NCBI RefSeq assembly: GCF_009695935.1
Contig: NZ_VUMY01000011.1
Span: 26,577-90,576, forward strand
Source of the DNA: Mobiluncus porci
GTDB taxonomy: Bacteria; Actinomycetota; Actinomycetes; Actinomycetales; Actinomycetaceae
Length of the DNA stretch: 64,000 nucleotides
Direction: 5' to 3'
Under the pieces are notes generated by a model that did not search any database, was not told the origin of the DNA, and saw only the letters and a list, made by a program, of their open reading frames with translations. Of this stretch, positions 53,138 to 62,675 are shown one piece after another. Each line of letters starts with the position of its first letter. Within the stretch, counting starts at the first letter, position 1. Made by a program: the position numbers and the translations under genes.

Positions 53138-54177
53138 GCTTCGATGGGGTATCGAGCGTGCAGTCCCGCATTGCTGCCATCCAGGAGAAGATAGCTTCGC
53201 TTTCAAACCAAGGTCGCCCGCCCGTCGCGGTGACCGAGTCGAACGCGGCTGGGGACGCCGCCAGTGCGGGGGGCGTAAACGGCACCGCGAACTCGAACTT
53301 TGCTACCGAACTTGCCAAGCAGGTGGCTTCGGCCAACGTGGCGAAGTCGAGCCTCACTGCCGGACGCCACGAGGTGCAAGGGATTCCCGGAACCGCGGAA
53401 GCCTTTGTGGAAAAAGTCAAGTCCTATATCGGGGTTCCTTACGTTTGGGGCGGGACTGACCCGTCCAAGGGGCTGGATTGTTCCGGATTGGTGCAAACTG
53501 CGGCCAAAGAGGTCGGGGTGAATCTCCCGCGCGTGACCTATGACCAGCAACACGCTGGCGTGGAAGTTGACGGTATCGAAAACGCCAAGCCCGGGGATCT
53601 CATTATCACCCGCAACTCAGGTCACGTCGTGGTTTATATCGGCGACGGTAAGGTCATTCACGCCCCGCGTCCCGGGAAAACCGTGACGGAAGCCAGCGTG
53701 AAGGATCTTGGACCCATTGTCACAATCCGGCGCGTCATGCGCTCCGCCGGGGATGCTCCGGCCGTGAACTCGGTGAATACGGCGGGGTTGGCTGCGAACG
53801 CGAATCCGGCTCTAGCCGCTTTGATGGGTGGAGTCGGCGCGGGCGTCGGGGGAGCCTCCAATGATTTGGCGGCCTCCTTGGTGAGCGCCCTGTCCGGTCG
53901 CGGAGCCGCCAGCGGAGCGGGAGCGATGGCCGGACTCATGAATCCCAGTCTTGGTGGCGCCGCCGGTTCGGGCGCGAGTGCCGCCTTGTTGAGCCAGTTT
54001 ATGGGCTCTTCCACCCTCTACGGGTCAAACGCGAGCAATGGATTGAACTCGCTGCTTGGTGGATCCGGCGTTGCCGGTGGCTCCGGATTGGGAGCGGCCT
54101 CCGCCAATGCGTCTTTGTCCAACACGGCCTCCTCTTTGAGCGCCCTGTCCGCTTTGCGTTCCTCGTTAGGGGTGTAA
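53134..54177 (+). CDS. Flagellar-operon NlpC/P60 peptidoglycan hydrolase
   Basis: 347 residues. N-terminal helical part (SFDGVSSVQSRIAAIQEKIASL) resembles the starts of other secreted rod/hook proteins and there is no Sec signal. NlpC/P60 domain about residues 90-205 with catalytic Cys116 (GLDCSGLV), His164 (SGHVVVYIG) and polar His176 (VIHAPRPG). The C-terminal 140 residues are Gly/Ala/Ser-rich. Sits where other bacteria have a FlgJ muramidase or lytic transglycosylase, so it likely opens the wall for the rod, exported by the flagellar gate. Confidence 0.88.
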   Translation: MSFDGVSSVQSRIAAIQEKIASLSNQGRPPVAVTESNAAGDAASAGGVNGTANSNFATELAKQVASANVAKSSLTAGRHEVQGIPGTAEAFVEKVKSYIGVPYVWGGTDPSKGLDCSGLVQTAAKEVGVNLPRVTYDQQHAGVEVDGIENAKPGDLIITRNSGHVVVYIGDGKVIHAPRPGKTVTEASVKDLGPIVTIRRVMRSAGDAPAVNSVNTAGLAANANPALAALMGGVGAGVGGASNDLAASLVSALSGRGAASGAGAMAGLMNPSLGGAAGSGASAALLSQFMGSSTLYGSNASNGLNSLLGGSGVAGGSGLGAASANASLSNTASSLSALSALRSSLGV

Positions 54178-54180
54178 TCC

Positions 54181-55749
54181 ATGATTGAAAACCAGATTCG
54201 TAATAATGCTGCGACTTTGAATCCCGCGCAGTTTGCTGGAACCTCCGCGAAATCCGGCAACACCACCGCTTTTGAATCGTTGTTGAGCGCGCTCGCCACC
54301 GAAGCGCGCAGTGCGCCCCTGCCGACGACAGGCGCGGGGCGCGAACCGCAGCGTTCCGAGGTGGCCGCGGCGACCCGGGCGCGAGTGAGTGAGAGCGCCC
54401 GGGAACATCGCTCTGACGTGGCCGCTGCTCGCCGCGGCGAAATCGGTCGTACCGAACGGCTAGACCGCCCCGAACGCCCCGAACGCCCCGAGAAGGCACA
54501 ACGTCCTGAGCGTCCGGGGCGAGTGGAGAGGAATGACCGTCCGGAGAAACCGGAGCGCGTGGATAACAAGGACGAAGTGAAAGACGACAAGTCCACTGAG
54601 GTTCAAGACGGTAAAGCCACTGATGAAGCCGGTAAGACTGACGAGACTGTCAAGTCAGACGAAGCCGCGGCTAAGGCCTCGGGAGACCAGGCCGCGAGCG
54701 AAGCGGCGGCGAAGGAGGCGGCAGAGATCGCGCAGGGGGCACTCGTGTCGGACAGCGAGACTGTCGCGACCAAGACCGCCGGGGCGACAGCGGGTGTGGA
54801 AGAAACCGCCAAGGCCAAGGGCGCAACCACGACGAAACCGCTCGGGATCGCGGAGGTTCCAGTTGATGCCGCGACCCAAGAGGCTTTACGCGGGGAGACT
54901 CCGGCGGCCGAAAAAGGCCCGGCCTTGGACGGCGAGACCTTGATGCAAGACATGAAGAATCCGGAGACAAAGACAGGCGGGGTTCTAAGCGAAACGGCAA
55001 AACCAATCAGCAACTTGCCGACGCTGGGGATTGATTCCGTCCGCATCGCTACCCCAGCCACCGCGCCGGAAGACAATCCGGTCGCCCAGGTCGTCGCGAC
55101 GGCCGTTGGTCAGGGGGTTCCGAGCGTCGCTAAGGCCAGCGCAGGAACCGGCTCTAACGCGGGTGTTTCTGGGGTTTCGGGAACATCGAACGCCGCCCCG
55201 CTGGCTGCCGCCCCTCCGGCTCCAGCTGCGCCAGCGAGCGCCCCCGTGAGCCAAGCCGCGCCGACCTATGCGCCGAACTTGAGCCAGCAAGTCTTCGACC
55301 AGTTGCAAAACCACCTCACGCGGCTTAGACCCTTGGGGGAGGGAATGCACCAACTGAAACTCGCTATCAACCCGGAAACATTCGGTCCGGTGCGGGTAGC
55401 GGTACACTTCCAGGCCGACGGCACTGTCCAGATGCAACTGCTTGGAGCCAATGATGCGGCGCGGGATCAACTGCGGCAAGTGATGGCGGATTTGCGCCGC
55501 GACTTGGCCTCCACCGGCTTGACGGCGCAGCTAGACCTAGCCCAGTCTGACCAGGAGTTCGCCCAGTTCACGGGCGCTGGTGCGGAAACTGGACATGAAA
55601 TGGGGCAGGGAGGCGCCCCCGCGGGATCTGGAGGACAGGATGTCTCCAGGTCAGACACAACTCAGGATGAACGCAAGGGGATGACCGCGCCGCAGGTTGG
55701 TGACGTCTTGAAGGACGGCGCCGACGGCTCGGTCGATATGTTCGCGTAA
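54181..55749 (+). CDS. fliK: Flagellar hook-length control protein FliK
   Basis: 522 residues: disordered charged ruler region with RPERPERPEKAQRPERPGR-type repeats (about 95-120) and Ala/Lys/Thr-rich stretches, then the conserved C-terminal domain (about 380-470) with LRPLGEGMHQLKLAINPETFGPVRVAVHF and MADLRRDLASTGLTAQ. Measures hook length and switches export specificity at FlhB. Four bases after the hydrolase gene. Confidence 0.92.
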   Translation: MIENQIRNNAATLNPAQFAGTSAKSGNTTAFESLLSALATEARSAPLPTTGAGREPQRSEVAAATRARVSESAREHRSDVAAARRGEIGRTERLDRPERPERPEKAQRPERPGRVERNDRPEKPERVDNKDEVKDDKSTEVQDGKATDEAGKTDETVKSDEAAAKASGDQAASEAAAKEAAEIAQGALVSDSETVATKTAGATAGVEETAKAKGATTTKPLGIAEVPVDAATQEALRGETPAAEKGPALDGETLMQDMKNPETKTGGVLSETAKPISNLPTLGIDSVRIATPATAPEDNPVAQVVATAVGQGVPSVAKASAGTGSNAGVSGVSGTSNAAPLAAAPPAPAAPASAPVSQAAPTYAPNLSQQVFDQLQNHLTRLRPLGEGMHQLKLAINPETFGPVRVAVHFQADGTVQMQLLGANDAARDQLRQVMADLRRDLASTGLTAQLDLAQSDQEFAQFTGAGAETGHEMGQGGAPAGSGGQDVSRSDTTQDERKGMTAPQVGDVLKDGADGSVDMFA

Positions 55750-55770
55750 GACAAAGTTAGGAGAAAGACC

Positions 55771-56559
55771 ATGCCAGTAGATGCTGTTGGAACCGCCGCG
55801 GGAGCGACATCCCTGATCGACAGCTACTCGATTGGAGCCAATGCTGACAAGAAGAAGGAAGCGGAAACGCTCGCGACGACTAGAAAGATGACCGAGGCCG
55901 AAAAAGAGTCCCTGTTCTTGAAGAAGATGAACGAGGGACAGCGAACCGACAAGGTGCAAACCACCAAGGAGGATCCCTCGAAACTCGGCAAAGATGACTT
56001 CATGAAGCTCCTCTTGGCGACCTTGAAATATCAAGACCCCACCCAGCCGATGGATACCGCCCAGCTCTTGGAGCAAACCTCGACAATGACGAATATGGAA
56101 CAGATGATCCAGATGACCGAGGCTTCCAAGCAGGCTTTCGAGGCGCAGCAGAAAGTCCAGGGCACCACGATGGTCGGAAAGACCGTCGTCTATGACGCCA
56201 TCGACAAGGAAGGCAACGCGATTACCACCGCCGGCAAGGTCGACGCGGTCGAGTTCCTCGCGGAAGGCAAGATTCTCGCCCATATCGGAAACCAGAAGGT
56301 CAATATGGAAGACATTCTGGGTGTCGCGGATCCGACAGAGGATCCGGCTTTGACGGCCGCGGTCAACAAGGCCGTGGATGAGTCCAAGGCTGCTGAAGGG
56401 GCGGCAAAGGACAGCGCGGCTGCTGGAGCCGGAGCGTCCGCAAGGGCTGCTGCGGGGCAAACCGCCGACCCTGTTGCTGACGACCCGACTGCGACAACTG
56501 AAACTGTAGAGGGAACGGAAACCCCCGCACCCACAACTACCACCAACACTCAGGCTTAG
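55771..56559 (+). CDS. flgD: Hook-capping protein FlgD
   Basis: 262 residues. LGKDDFMKLLLATLKYQDPTQPMDTAQLLEQTSTMTNMEQM is the FlgD N-terminal signature; the beta domain follows at about 130-190. The Ala/Thr-rich C terminus of 70 residues is an extension. Scaffold for hook growth. Confidence 0.93.
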   Translation: MPVDAVGTAAGATSLIDSYSIGANADKKKEAETLATTRKMTEAEKESLFLKKMNEGQRTDKVQTTKEDPSKLGKDDFMKLLLATLKYQDPTQPMDTAQLLEQTSTMTNMEQMIQMTEASKQAFEAQQKVQGTTMVGKTVVYDAIDKEGNAITTAGKVDAVEFLAEGKILAHIGNQKVNMEDILGVADPTEDPALTAAVNKAVDESKAAEGAAKDSAAAGAGASARAAAGQTADPVADDPTATTETVEGTETPAPTTTTNTQA

Positions 56560-56588
56560 GCCACCAATCCAGGAAGAAGGAAAATATC

Positions 56589-58013
56589 ATGTTACGTTCA
56601 CTGTTTACCGGCATCTCGGGCTTGAGTGTCCACCAGACCATGCTCGATGTCACGGCGAATAACATCGCCAATGTCAATACCACGGGCTTTAAGAGCGCGT
56701 CCACTCGCTTTGAGGATACGTTTAGCCAGCTCGTGCGTTCGGGGGCGGCTCCGAGGCTCAACGAGCGCGGCGGTATGAACCCCGCCCAGGTCGGCCTCGG
56801 TGTGAAACTCCAGTCCATTACCAATAACTTCACCGGCGGTGCGGCGCAAAACACGGGTCGTAATCTCGACACGATGATTAATGGCGACGGATTCTTCGTT
56901 TTGAGGAAGTCCAACGGAACGAGCGTCTATACCAGAAATGGCTCTTTCGGTTTAGACGCCCAAGGCCAGGTTGTCGCTGCCGATGGATCCTTCGTCCAAG
57001 GCTGGATGGCCAATGCTGATGGAACAGTAAATGCAACCGGTCAACCAGGCAACGTAATCCTGCCGTTGACCAATACCATGGAGGCCAAGGCGACGAAGAA
57101 AGTGGTTTTTGGTGGAAACATGCCTGCCGATCAGAGACTCAACGATCCTACACAAGCCGCTAACGAGGGGAATGCTTTCGTGCGTCAGCAAGTGCTGCGT
57201 GTCTACGATGACAAGGGAGATCCCCACAATATTCTTATGCATTTTGTTCGTACAGATTATGACAAAGCCAATGCTGCAGACACGGGGTCGCACTGGGGAG
57301 TGGCTTTCTACGACGAGGAAGCTTTCAACGCCATCAATAGCGATAAATTGGCTGATAAGGAAGATGCTCGTATCGAGATTGAAGGCCTGGACAAGCCTGT
57401 TACCTTTGGCGGTGTCGATTTGATGGAAATAGCTTTCGATTCTCAAGGCCAGCTCAGTGAAGACGACCGGAAAGCACTGGAAGGATTGAAATTTGATATC
57501 AACCAATTCAAGATTACCAATAACCCAGATGGCACAGTAACTATCGATAAAGGCGACAAACTCGCTGCTGAAGCAGTGAACCTTAACATGTCTCAGTTGA
57601 CTGGGTTTGGAGGTATCAATAACTTCCAGGTATCACAGTCAGACGGCAACGCTGCGGGAACGATGACCGGTTTCTCGATTGAGGCTGACGGCACGATTCG
57701 CGGTACTTTCTCCAACGGCGATACGCGCCCCCTGGCCAAAGTGGCAATTGCGGCTTTCGCGAACCCGCTCGGACTCGAGAAAGCCGGAAGCTCCTACTTC
57801 GTGGAGTCCGGTAACTCAGGCCAGCCGCAGATTGGGGAGGCTGGTACCGGCACTCGTGGTTCCATGACCGGCGGTGCCATCGAAATGTCCAACGTTGACT
57901 TGGCGGCCGAGTTCACGAACCTGATCCTGTCCCAGCGTGGCTTCCAGGCCAACTCTCGCATCATCACGACCTCGGATGAAATCCTCCAAGAACTCGTGAA
58001 CATGAAGCGTTAA
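56589..58013 (+). CDS. flgE: Flagellar hook protein FlgE
   Basis: 474 residues. Opening LRSLFTGISGLSVHQTMLDVTANNIANVNTTGFKSA and ending SNVDLAAEFTNLILSQRGFQANSRIITTSDEILQELVNMKR are the D0 helices of FlgE; GDGFFVLRKSNGTSVYTRNGSFGLDAQG is conserved. Hook subunit. AAGGAAAA precedes the start. Confidence 0.96.
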   Translation: MLRSLFTGISGLSVHQTMLDVTANNIANVNTTGFKSASTRFEDTFSQLVRSGAAPRLNERGGMNPAQVGLGVKLQSITNNFTGGAAQNTGRNLDTMINGDGFFVLRKSNGTSVYTRNGSFGLDAQGQVVAADGSFVQGWMANADGTVNATGQPGNVILPLTNTMEAKATKKVVFGGNMPADQRLNDPTQAANEGNAFVRQQVLRVYDDKGDPHNILMHFVRTDYDKANAADTGSHWGVAFYDEEAFNAINSDKLADKEDARIEIEGLDKPVTFGGVDLMEIAFDSQGQLSEDDRKALEGLKFDINQFKITNNPDGTVTIDKGDKLAAEAVNLNMSQLTGFGGINNFQVSQSDGNAAGTMTGFSIEADGTIRGTFSNGDTRPLAKVAIAAFANPLGLEKAGSSYFVESGNSGQPQIGEAGTGTRGSMTGGAIEMSNVDLAAEFTNLILSQRGFQANSRIITTSDEILQELVNMKR

Positions 58014-58027
58014 ATAACTTCATAGTC

Positions 58028-58115
58028 GGCTCCGCCGCTGGTGACGGGTTCGATTGGCTACGTTCCTTTCGGCCACTACGCCATTCGTCCCCGTCCTCAT
58101 TGACGACGCGGAGCC
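58028..58115. terminator. Hairpin between flgE and flbD
   Basis: Outer arms ggctccgc (58028-58035) and gcggagcc (58108-58115) with inner gacgggt/ccccgtc pairing; its loop (ggctacgttcctttcggcc) resembles that of family B-like units at 19912 and 37617. Confidence 0.6.
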
Positions 58116-58156
58116 AAAGCTAAACCTAGAGTTTCCTGGTAATTGCCCCAAATAAC

Positions 58157-58183
58157 TAAACATAACCGCAAAACGTGCGATAT
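58157..58183 (+). promoter_or_regulatory. Possible sigma-28-type promoter of flbD-motAB
   Basis: TAAA (58157-58160), exactly 15 bases, then tgcgatat, which matches GCCGATAA at five of eight positions. It follows the flgE terminator-like hairpin, so a new transcript start here is reasonable. Confidence 0.5.
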
Positions 58184-58214
58184 AAAGACTAGCTTCAGTG
58201 GGAGGAGGTTAACC

Positions 58215-58487
58215 ATGATTGCATTGACGAGGCTCGGCGGCTCGGAGTTCGTCTTGAACCCGGATTTAATCGAACGCATCGAATCCGCCCCCGACACCAT
58301 CATCGTCATGGTTGACGCCACCCGCTATATCGTGGAGCAAACTGCCACAGAGGTCATCGAACTCATTCGAGAAGATCGAGCGCGGTTGCTGGCTCGAGTG
58401 GAAGAACTTATCCAGGAGGACTCTCATAAGCCCTCCGCCCCGGTGAAACTATCCGTGGCATATTCAGCAAAAACAGTGGAGGAATAG
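58215..58487 (+). CDS. flbD: FlbD family flagellar protein
   Basis: 90 residues from ATG 58215 (MIALTRLGGSEFVLNPDLIERIESAPDTIIVMVDATRYIV in pieces), with GGAGGAGGT seven bases upstream. Small FlbD (swrD-type) protein that sits before motA in many Gram-positives and spirochaetes and supports stator power. Not the response regulator of the same name in Caulobacter. Two bases before motA. Confidence 0.92.
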   Translation: MIALTRLGGSEFVLNPDLIERIESAPDTIIVMVDATRYIVEQTATEVIELIREDRARLLARVEELIQEDSHKPSAPVKLSVAYSAKTVEE

Positions 58488-58489
58488 TT

Positions 58490-59269
58490 ATGGATCCCGC
58501 ATCAATCATCGGAATAGTTGGTGCCATTTCAGCAGTGGTGGCCATGCTCTATATGGAAGGGTCTCACCTATCTTCGATTCTCCTCCCACCTCCGATGATC
58601 CTCGTCTTCGGTGGGACTATCCTCGCCACTATGGCGACTTTCACAATGAAAGATTTTATCTATGCTTTCAAGCGCGTCCCGCCGGGGTTGACCGCGAAAC
58701 TCCCCGATCCGACCGAGGCTATCGACACCATCGTGTCGCTATCCGAAAAGGCGCGCCGCGAAGGCCTCCTCGCCTTGGAAGACGCTGCGAAAGGGATTGA
58801 AGACGACTTCATGCGTGAAGGTCTCATGAGCGCCATTGATGGCACGGATCCCGAAGAACTGCGCGAAATGCTCGGCGACAAGATTGAAGCCAAGAAAGAA
58901 TCCGACAAGGGCGCGTATGAGTGGTTCAAACAAGCTGGCGGCTACGCCCCGACTATCGGCATTATCGGCACCGTGGTCTCCCTGGTTCATGTGCTGACCA
59001 ACCTCTCGAATCCGGAGGCTCTCGGCCCGATGATTGCCTCAGCCTTCGTCGCGACCCTGTGGGGTCTGCTGTCCGCAAACATGATTTGGCTCCCCATCTC
59101 GGGTCGATTGGAACGCCTGAGCCACCTGGAAGCAGCACGAATGGAAATCATAACCGAGGGGTTGATTTCTTTGCAATCCGGCGCGAATCCGCGCCAGGTT
59201 GGCGAGCGTCTGCGTTCCCTAATCCCGCCGAGCCAGCTGAAAGCCCCGAAAGAAGCGGCAGCTGCTTGA
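58490..59269 (+). CDS. motA: Flagellar motor stator protein MotA
   Basis: 259 residues, four membrane segments, with a large cytosolic loop carrying charged helices (ARREGLLALEDAAKGIEDDFMREGLMSAIDG) and conserved GGYAPTIGIIGTVVSLVHVL and MIASAFVATLWGLLSANMIWLPI. Ion channel half of the stator. Proton or sodium use cannot be read with certainty. Confidence 0.96.
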   Translation: MDPASIIGIVGAISAVVAMLYMEGSHLSSILLPPPMILVFGGTILATMATFTMKDFIYAFKRVPPGLTAKLPDPTEAIDTIVSLSEKARREGLLALEDAAKGIEDDFMREGLMSAIDGTDPEELREMLGDKIEAKKESDKGAYEWFKQAGGYAPTIGIIGTVVSLVHVLTNLSNPEALGPMIASAFVATLWGLLSANMIWLPISGRLERLSHLEAARMEIITEGLISLQSGANPRQVGERLRSLIPPSQLKAPKEAAAA

Positions 59270-59317
59270 TGAACCCCTGAGTCCCTAGAAAAATCAAGAA
59301 GAAAAGGAGGAGGAACC

Positions 59318-60193
59318 ATGGCCAAGAAAAAGCACGTCTGTCCGGAGCCGGAAAACACCGAACGCTGGGCAGTGTCCTACCTAGACATGATTACCGTCTT
59401 GATGTGCCTGTTCCTCGTACTCTATGCAATTTCCCAAGTCGACCAGGGCAAACTCGCGAAACTACGTCAGTCTCTGGCAGCGGGGTTCAATTCTACAATT
59501 CAGGTCGTAAACCCTATCCAAACAACCGGGGGGCTGGGAATTCTTACTGGCTCCACCTCAGCGGTCAGCATTGGCAGTCTGTTGGGCAATCAGACTGACC
59601 AGGCCGCAACCCAACCCGAACGCCTTGAGGCTATGAAAGAAGCCAGCCATTTAAACGAAATCAAGAAGAAAGTTGAAAAACAACTGCAGACGGTCGGACA
59701 ACAGGGCGCCTTACAGATGCGCATTACGGAAAACGGGCTGGTTCTCGGGATGGTCGCCAATGACACCTACTTCAAGACTGGAGATGCTTCCGTCCAGCCC
59801 GCTGCCCAAGCGGTCATCTCCGCTTTGGCTCCCGTGATTCAAGGTGTCCAAGAGGACGTGGCGATTGAGGGCTACGCTGACCCCCAACCGATTGCGACCG
59901 CAAAGTTCCCGTCGAACTATCATTTGGCTTCCGCAAGAGCCATCGAAGTTTTGATTCACTTGAAGAATGGCGGGGTTCCCGGCGAAAAATTACGCACGAT
60001 TTCCTACGGAGCCGACCACCAAACTACGGCCGAGGAAGGCCAGGATGCTTGGGGGTTGAACCGCCGCGTCGATATCGTCATCATGTCTAAAGCGAAGGAT
60101 TCAGTTCGCGCCATGCTACCTGATGCGGCCAAGCAACTTGAAAATGGTTCGATTGGAACCACAACCGGTTCCGAAGTGGCCACGGTTCAGTGA
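59318..60193 (+). CDS. motB: Flagellar motor stator protein MotB
   Basis: 291 residues. Single membrane helix with ion-binding Asp23 (AVSYLDMITVLMCLFLVLYAIS), plug region, and C-terminal OmpA-like peptidoglycan-binding domain (AIEGYADPQPIATAKFPSNYHLASARAIEVLIHL; NRRVDIVIM). Very strong ribosome site AAGGAGGAGG. Confidence 0.95.
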   Translation: MAKKKHVCPEPENTERWAVSYLDMITVLMCLFLVLYAISQVDQGKLAKLRQSLAAGFNSTIQVVNPIQTTGGLGILTGSTSAVSIGSLLGNQTDQAATQPERLEAMKEASHLNEIKKKVEKQLQTVGQQGALQMRITENGLVLGMVANDTYFKTGDASVQPAAQAVISALAPVIQGVQEDVAIEGYADPQPIATAKFPSNYHLASARAIEVLIHLKNGGVPGEKLRTISYGADHQTTAEEGQDAWGLNRRVDIVIMSKAKDSVRAMLPDAAKQLENGSIGTTTGSEVATVQ

Positions 60194-60270
60194 TGTTTCA
60201 GATAACGTTGTAAAAGCAAAAATCGTTACAATGCAAGAAGCGAACGTTCACACCGAGAGGAAGAAATTAT

Positions 60271-60858
60271 ATGCCCGTTGGAGTTGGAGCTAAACCAGCC
60301 GGAGGGGCTGCAAAACCGGTAACTAAACTTGCAGCTACACCGGCAAAACCAGCCACCCCACCCAGTGAACCACCGGCAGGGTCTGTTGGTAAACAACGAA
60401 ACATCTTGAAGATTGTCTTAGCCGTAGTTCTCAGCCTGGTTTTATTGGCGGGACTCGCTGTCGGGGTTCTGTTTGCGTTGAAAGCCTTGGGTATTCTCGG
60501 TGTGGGAATGAATCAGGAGCCGACTTCGATTCAAAGCGAGGCGAAGCTCGGCAAAACCACCATCACAACCGGAGAACCCATCAATATTAATCTCAAAAAC
60601 GGCTACTTAGCTTTTGCGGCCACCGTCTATTTTGATGACACTGTGAACGGTGGAGAAAGTGGGGGAGACATTGACACCTCCCCGGCACGAAACGCCGCGT
60701 ATCTCCTTTTTAAGGGTATGTCCGTGGAAGAACTGGGCAAGTCCGGCGCCATTGCCGAGCTGCAGGAGAAGTACCAGGATCTGTTAAACAAGGAAGTTAT
60801 CCCGCCCTACGATGGTCACGTGATGGCCGTGCGTTTCACCACTTTCGCGTATCAATAG
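60271..60858 (+). CDS. fliL: Flagellar basal body-associated protein FliL
   Basis: 195 residues. Pro/Ala/Lys-rich cytosolic start of about 45 residues, one membrane helix (IVLAVVLSLVLLAGLAVGVLFAL), then the FliL domain (ININLKNGYLAFAATVYFDD; AVRFTTFAYQ end). Rings around the stator. GAGAGGAAG before ATG. Confidence 0.92.
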   Translation: MPVGVGAKPAGGAAKPVTKLAATPAKPATPPSEPPAGSVGKQRNILKIVLAVVLSLVLLAGLAVGVLFALKALGILGVGMNQEPTSIQSEAKLGKTTITTGEPININLKNGYLAFAATVYFDDTVNGGESGGDIDTSPARNAAYLLFKGMSVEELGKSGAIAELQEKYQDLLNKEVIPPYDGHVMAVRFTTFAYQ

Positions 60859-60865
60859 GATTAAT

Positions 60866-60911
60866 GGGGACGCGTTTCTTGATTTGTCTGTGAATCGATG
60901 AAACGCGCTCC
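60866..60911. terminator. Hairpin between fliL and fliM
   Basis: ggggacgcgtttcttgat/atcgatgaaacgcgctcc imperfect 17-base stem. Another GGGGACG-type hairpin; within the operon it may only modulate read-through. Confidence 0.5.
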
Positions 60912-60937
60912 GTTGTTTCACTAAAATAGAAGGAGCT

Positions 60938-61858
60938 ATGGCAAAGCAAAGCAAGGCTGACCGCGCTGCGGAAGCGAGGGTTTACGACTTCAGTAAACCG
61001 ACGAAGTTGCCGCGCGAGTATGCCCGCATCATGGAGATGGCGATTTCGGCGTTCACTCGCCACTGGGTGAACCAGTTGATTGGTCGTCTTCACGTGGTGA
61101 TGTCAGGTGAGGCCGGAGACCTCTCCATGCGCTCCTATGATGATTACATTGCCAAACTCCCCGAAACGACCTGCATGGTCATTATGGACTTTCAAGGCGG
61201 ACGCAACCGCGGCATCCTCCAATTCCCCCGACAAACCGCCCTGGCCTGGGTAGATCATCTTCTCGGCGGACAGGGTGATGTCGAATCCGCTCCGGATCGG
61301 GAACTCACCGAGGTGGAAGTGTCTATCCTCTCGGACTTCCTGAAGCGGGTCATGTCCGATCTTGATTTCGCTTTCTCCGGAATGTTGCCGCTCGAAACGA
61401 AACTCCACGCTATCGAATACTCGCCCCAGTTCGTCCAGGCTCTCGACGGTTCCACGCCGGTTTTGTTCGCCCCCATCACCTTGACCGTCGGCGAACACGT
61501 GGATGACTGCACCATCATGATGCCGGTCGCTATGATTACCGATGCCATACACCAAGGTGACACCACGGATAGCCGCTCGGAGGAACAGAAGCGTGAAGCC
61601 GTCGCCTTGCGTCAACGGATTGTTGACGTTGTAGAAGAAGTGCCAATTGAGGTCGCGGTTCGTTTCTCACGCCGCAAAGTGAATCCCCGAGAGCTTAACG
61701 GGCTCGCTGTTGGTGACACTCTGCCCCTAATCCACCCCACCTCTCGCCCCCTCGATTTGATGGTGGACGATCTAGTTTTGGCGGAAGCTGCAGCTGGGAC
61801 CTCCGGCTCGCGGCTTGCCGCCATGGTTGTTTCAGTTAACAAAGGAGATAAGAAATGA
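60938..61858 (+). CDS. fliM: Flagellar motor switch protein FliM, no CheY-binding motif
   Basis: 306 residues. Middle CheC-like domain with MDFQGGRNRGILQFPRQTALAWVDHLLGG and TEVEVSILSDFLKRVMSDLDFAFS; C-terminal SpoA-like domain (VEEVPIEVAVRFSRRKVNPRELNGLAVGDTLPL). The N terminus (MAKQSKADRAAEARVYDFSKP) lacks the LSQxEIDAL CheY-binding motif of typical FliM. Overlaps fliN by four bases. Confidence 0.94.
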   Translation: MAKQSKADRAAEARVYDFSKPTKLPREYARIMEMAISAFTRHWVNQLIGRLHVVMSGEAGDLSMRSYDDYIAKLPETTCMVIMDFQGGRNRGILQFPRQTALAWVDHLLGGQGDVESAPDRELTEVEVSILSDFLKRVMSDLDFAFSGMLPLETKLHAIEYSPQFVQALDGSTPVLFAPITLTVGEHVDDCTIMMPVAMITDAIHQGDTTDSRSEEQKREAVALRQRIVDVVEEVPIEVAVRFSRRKVNPRELNGLAVGDTLPLIHPTSRPLDLMVDDLVLAEAAAGTSGSRLAAMVVSVNKGDKK

Positions 61859-62607
61859 GTCTGACTCCGGTCCAGGTTCTGGACGCGGCACGCGCGGCAA
61901 TCCCGCTTTTGCCCTCGACTTCCGAGTTGCGAGCTTCCTCTTGGGAGCCCGGCGACCCGCTTCCCGATGCGGGGGCGCCCGCGGCTGTTGCGACCCTCTC
62001 CTCCGAGTCTTCTCTCCAAGTTCTCCTGGCAGCATCCCAACTCATCGCCGAAGCGTTGGAGGGAGCGGAAGGCATGACTCCTGCCCAGGCTCTGATGCCG
62101 GCTCTGGAGGCGGCCGCGGCGACTCTCGGAACTGGTGTGTTGGAGGACACCTCCGAGGCAGATGCCACCCAGCTGTTGGGAAGCGGCGACTGGATCACTG
62201 CGACCTTGGAAGCCGATGGTGCGGTGGAGGGCTGGCTGGCAGTTCGGGAGAACAAAGGCGCTCCCGCAGACGCTGACGCTGAACCAGCCCAAGAAGCCCC
62301 CGCGGCTCCAGCCGGTCCCATCACTCAAGCCACGGCCACTCCCGAGCAGCGCGCCGAATCGATGAAACTCCTCTACGACGTGGAGATGACCCTCACCGCC
62401 GAGATTGGGCGAACCAAACTCGCGGTTCATGATGTCTTGGACCTCTCCCCGGGGTCGGTCATCGAACTCGACCGTTCCGCCGGTTCCGCCGCCGACGTGA
62501 TGGTCAACGGGCGCCTCATCGCCCGCGGCGAGATTGTTGTCGTCGACGAGGAATACGGGATTCGCATTACCGAAATCGTTTCCCTCGCTGACCAGCAAAA
62601 CCAGTGA
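61855..62607 (+). CDS. fliN: Flagellar motor switch protein FliN with long N-terminal region
   Basis: 250 residues. C-terminal SpoA domain (about 170-245) with LYDVEMTLTAEIGRTKLAVHDVLDLSPGSVIELDRSAG and GEIVVVDEEYGIRITEIV is clear FliN. The first 150 residues are helical with an Ala/Pro linker and might be a diverged CheC-like half as in FliY. C-ring component. Confidence 0.93.
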   Translation: MSLTPVQVLDAARAAIPLLPSTSELRASSWEPGDPLPDAGAPAAVATLSSESSLQVLLAASQLIAEALEGAEGMTPAQALMPALEAAAATLGTGVLEDTSEADATQLLGSGDWITATLEADGAVEGWLAVRENKGAPADADAEPAQEAPAAPAGPITQATATPEQRAESMKLLYDVEMTLTAEIGRTKLAVHDVLDLSPGSVIELDRSAGSAADVMVNGRLIARGEIVVVDEEYGIRITEIVSLADQQNQ

Positions 62608-62675
62608 AACGACGGGGGCGTGCCTCTGCGTTTCACCCTCCCGGATTCGTCTTCAACTAGGAAGGAGTTGTAGCC

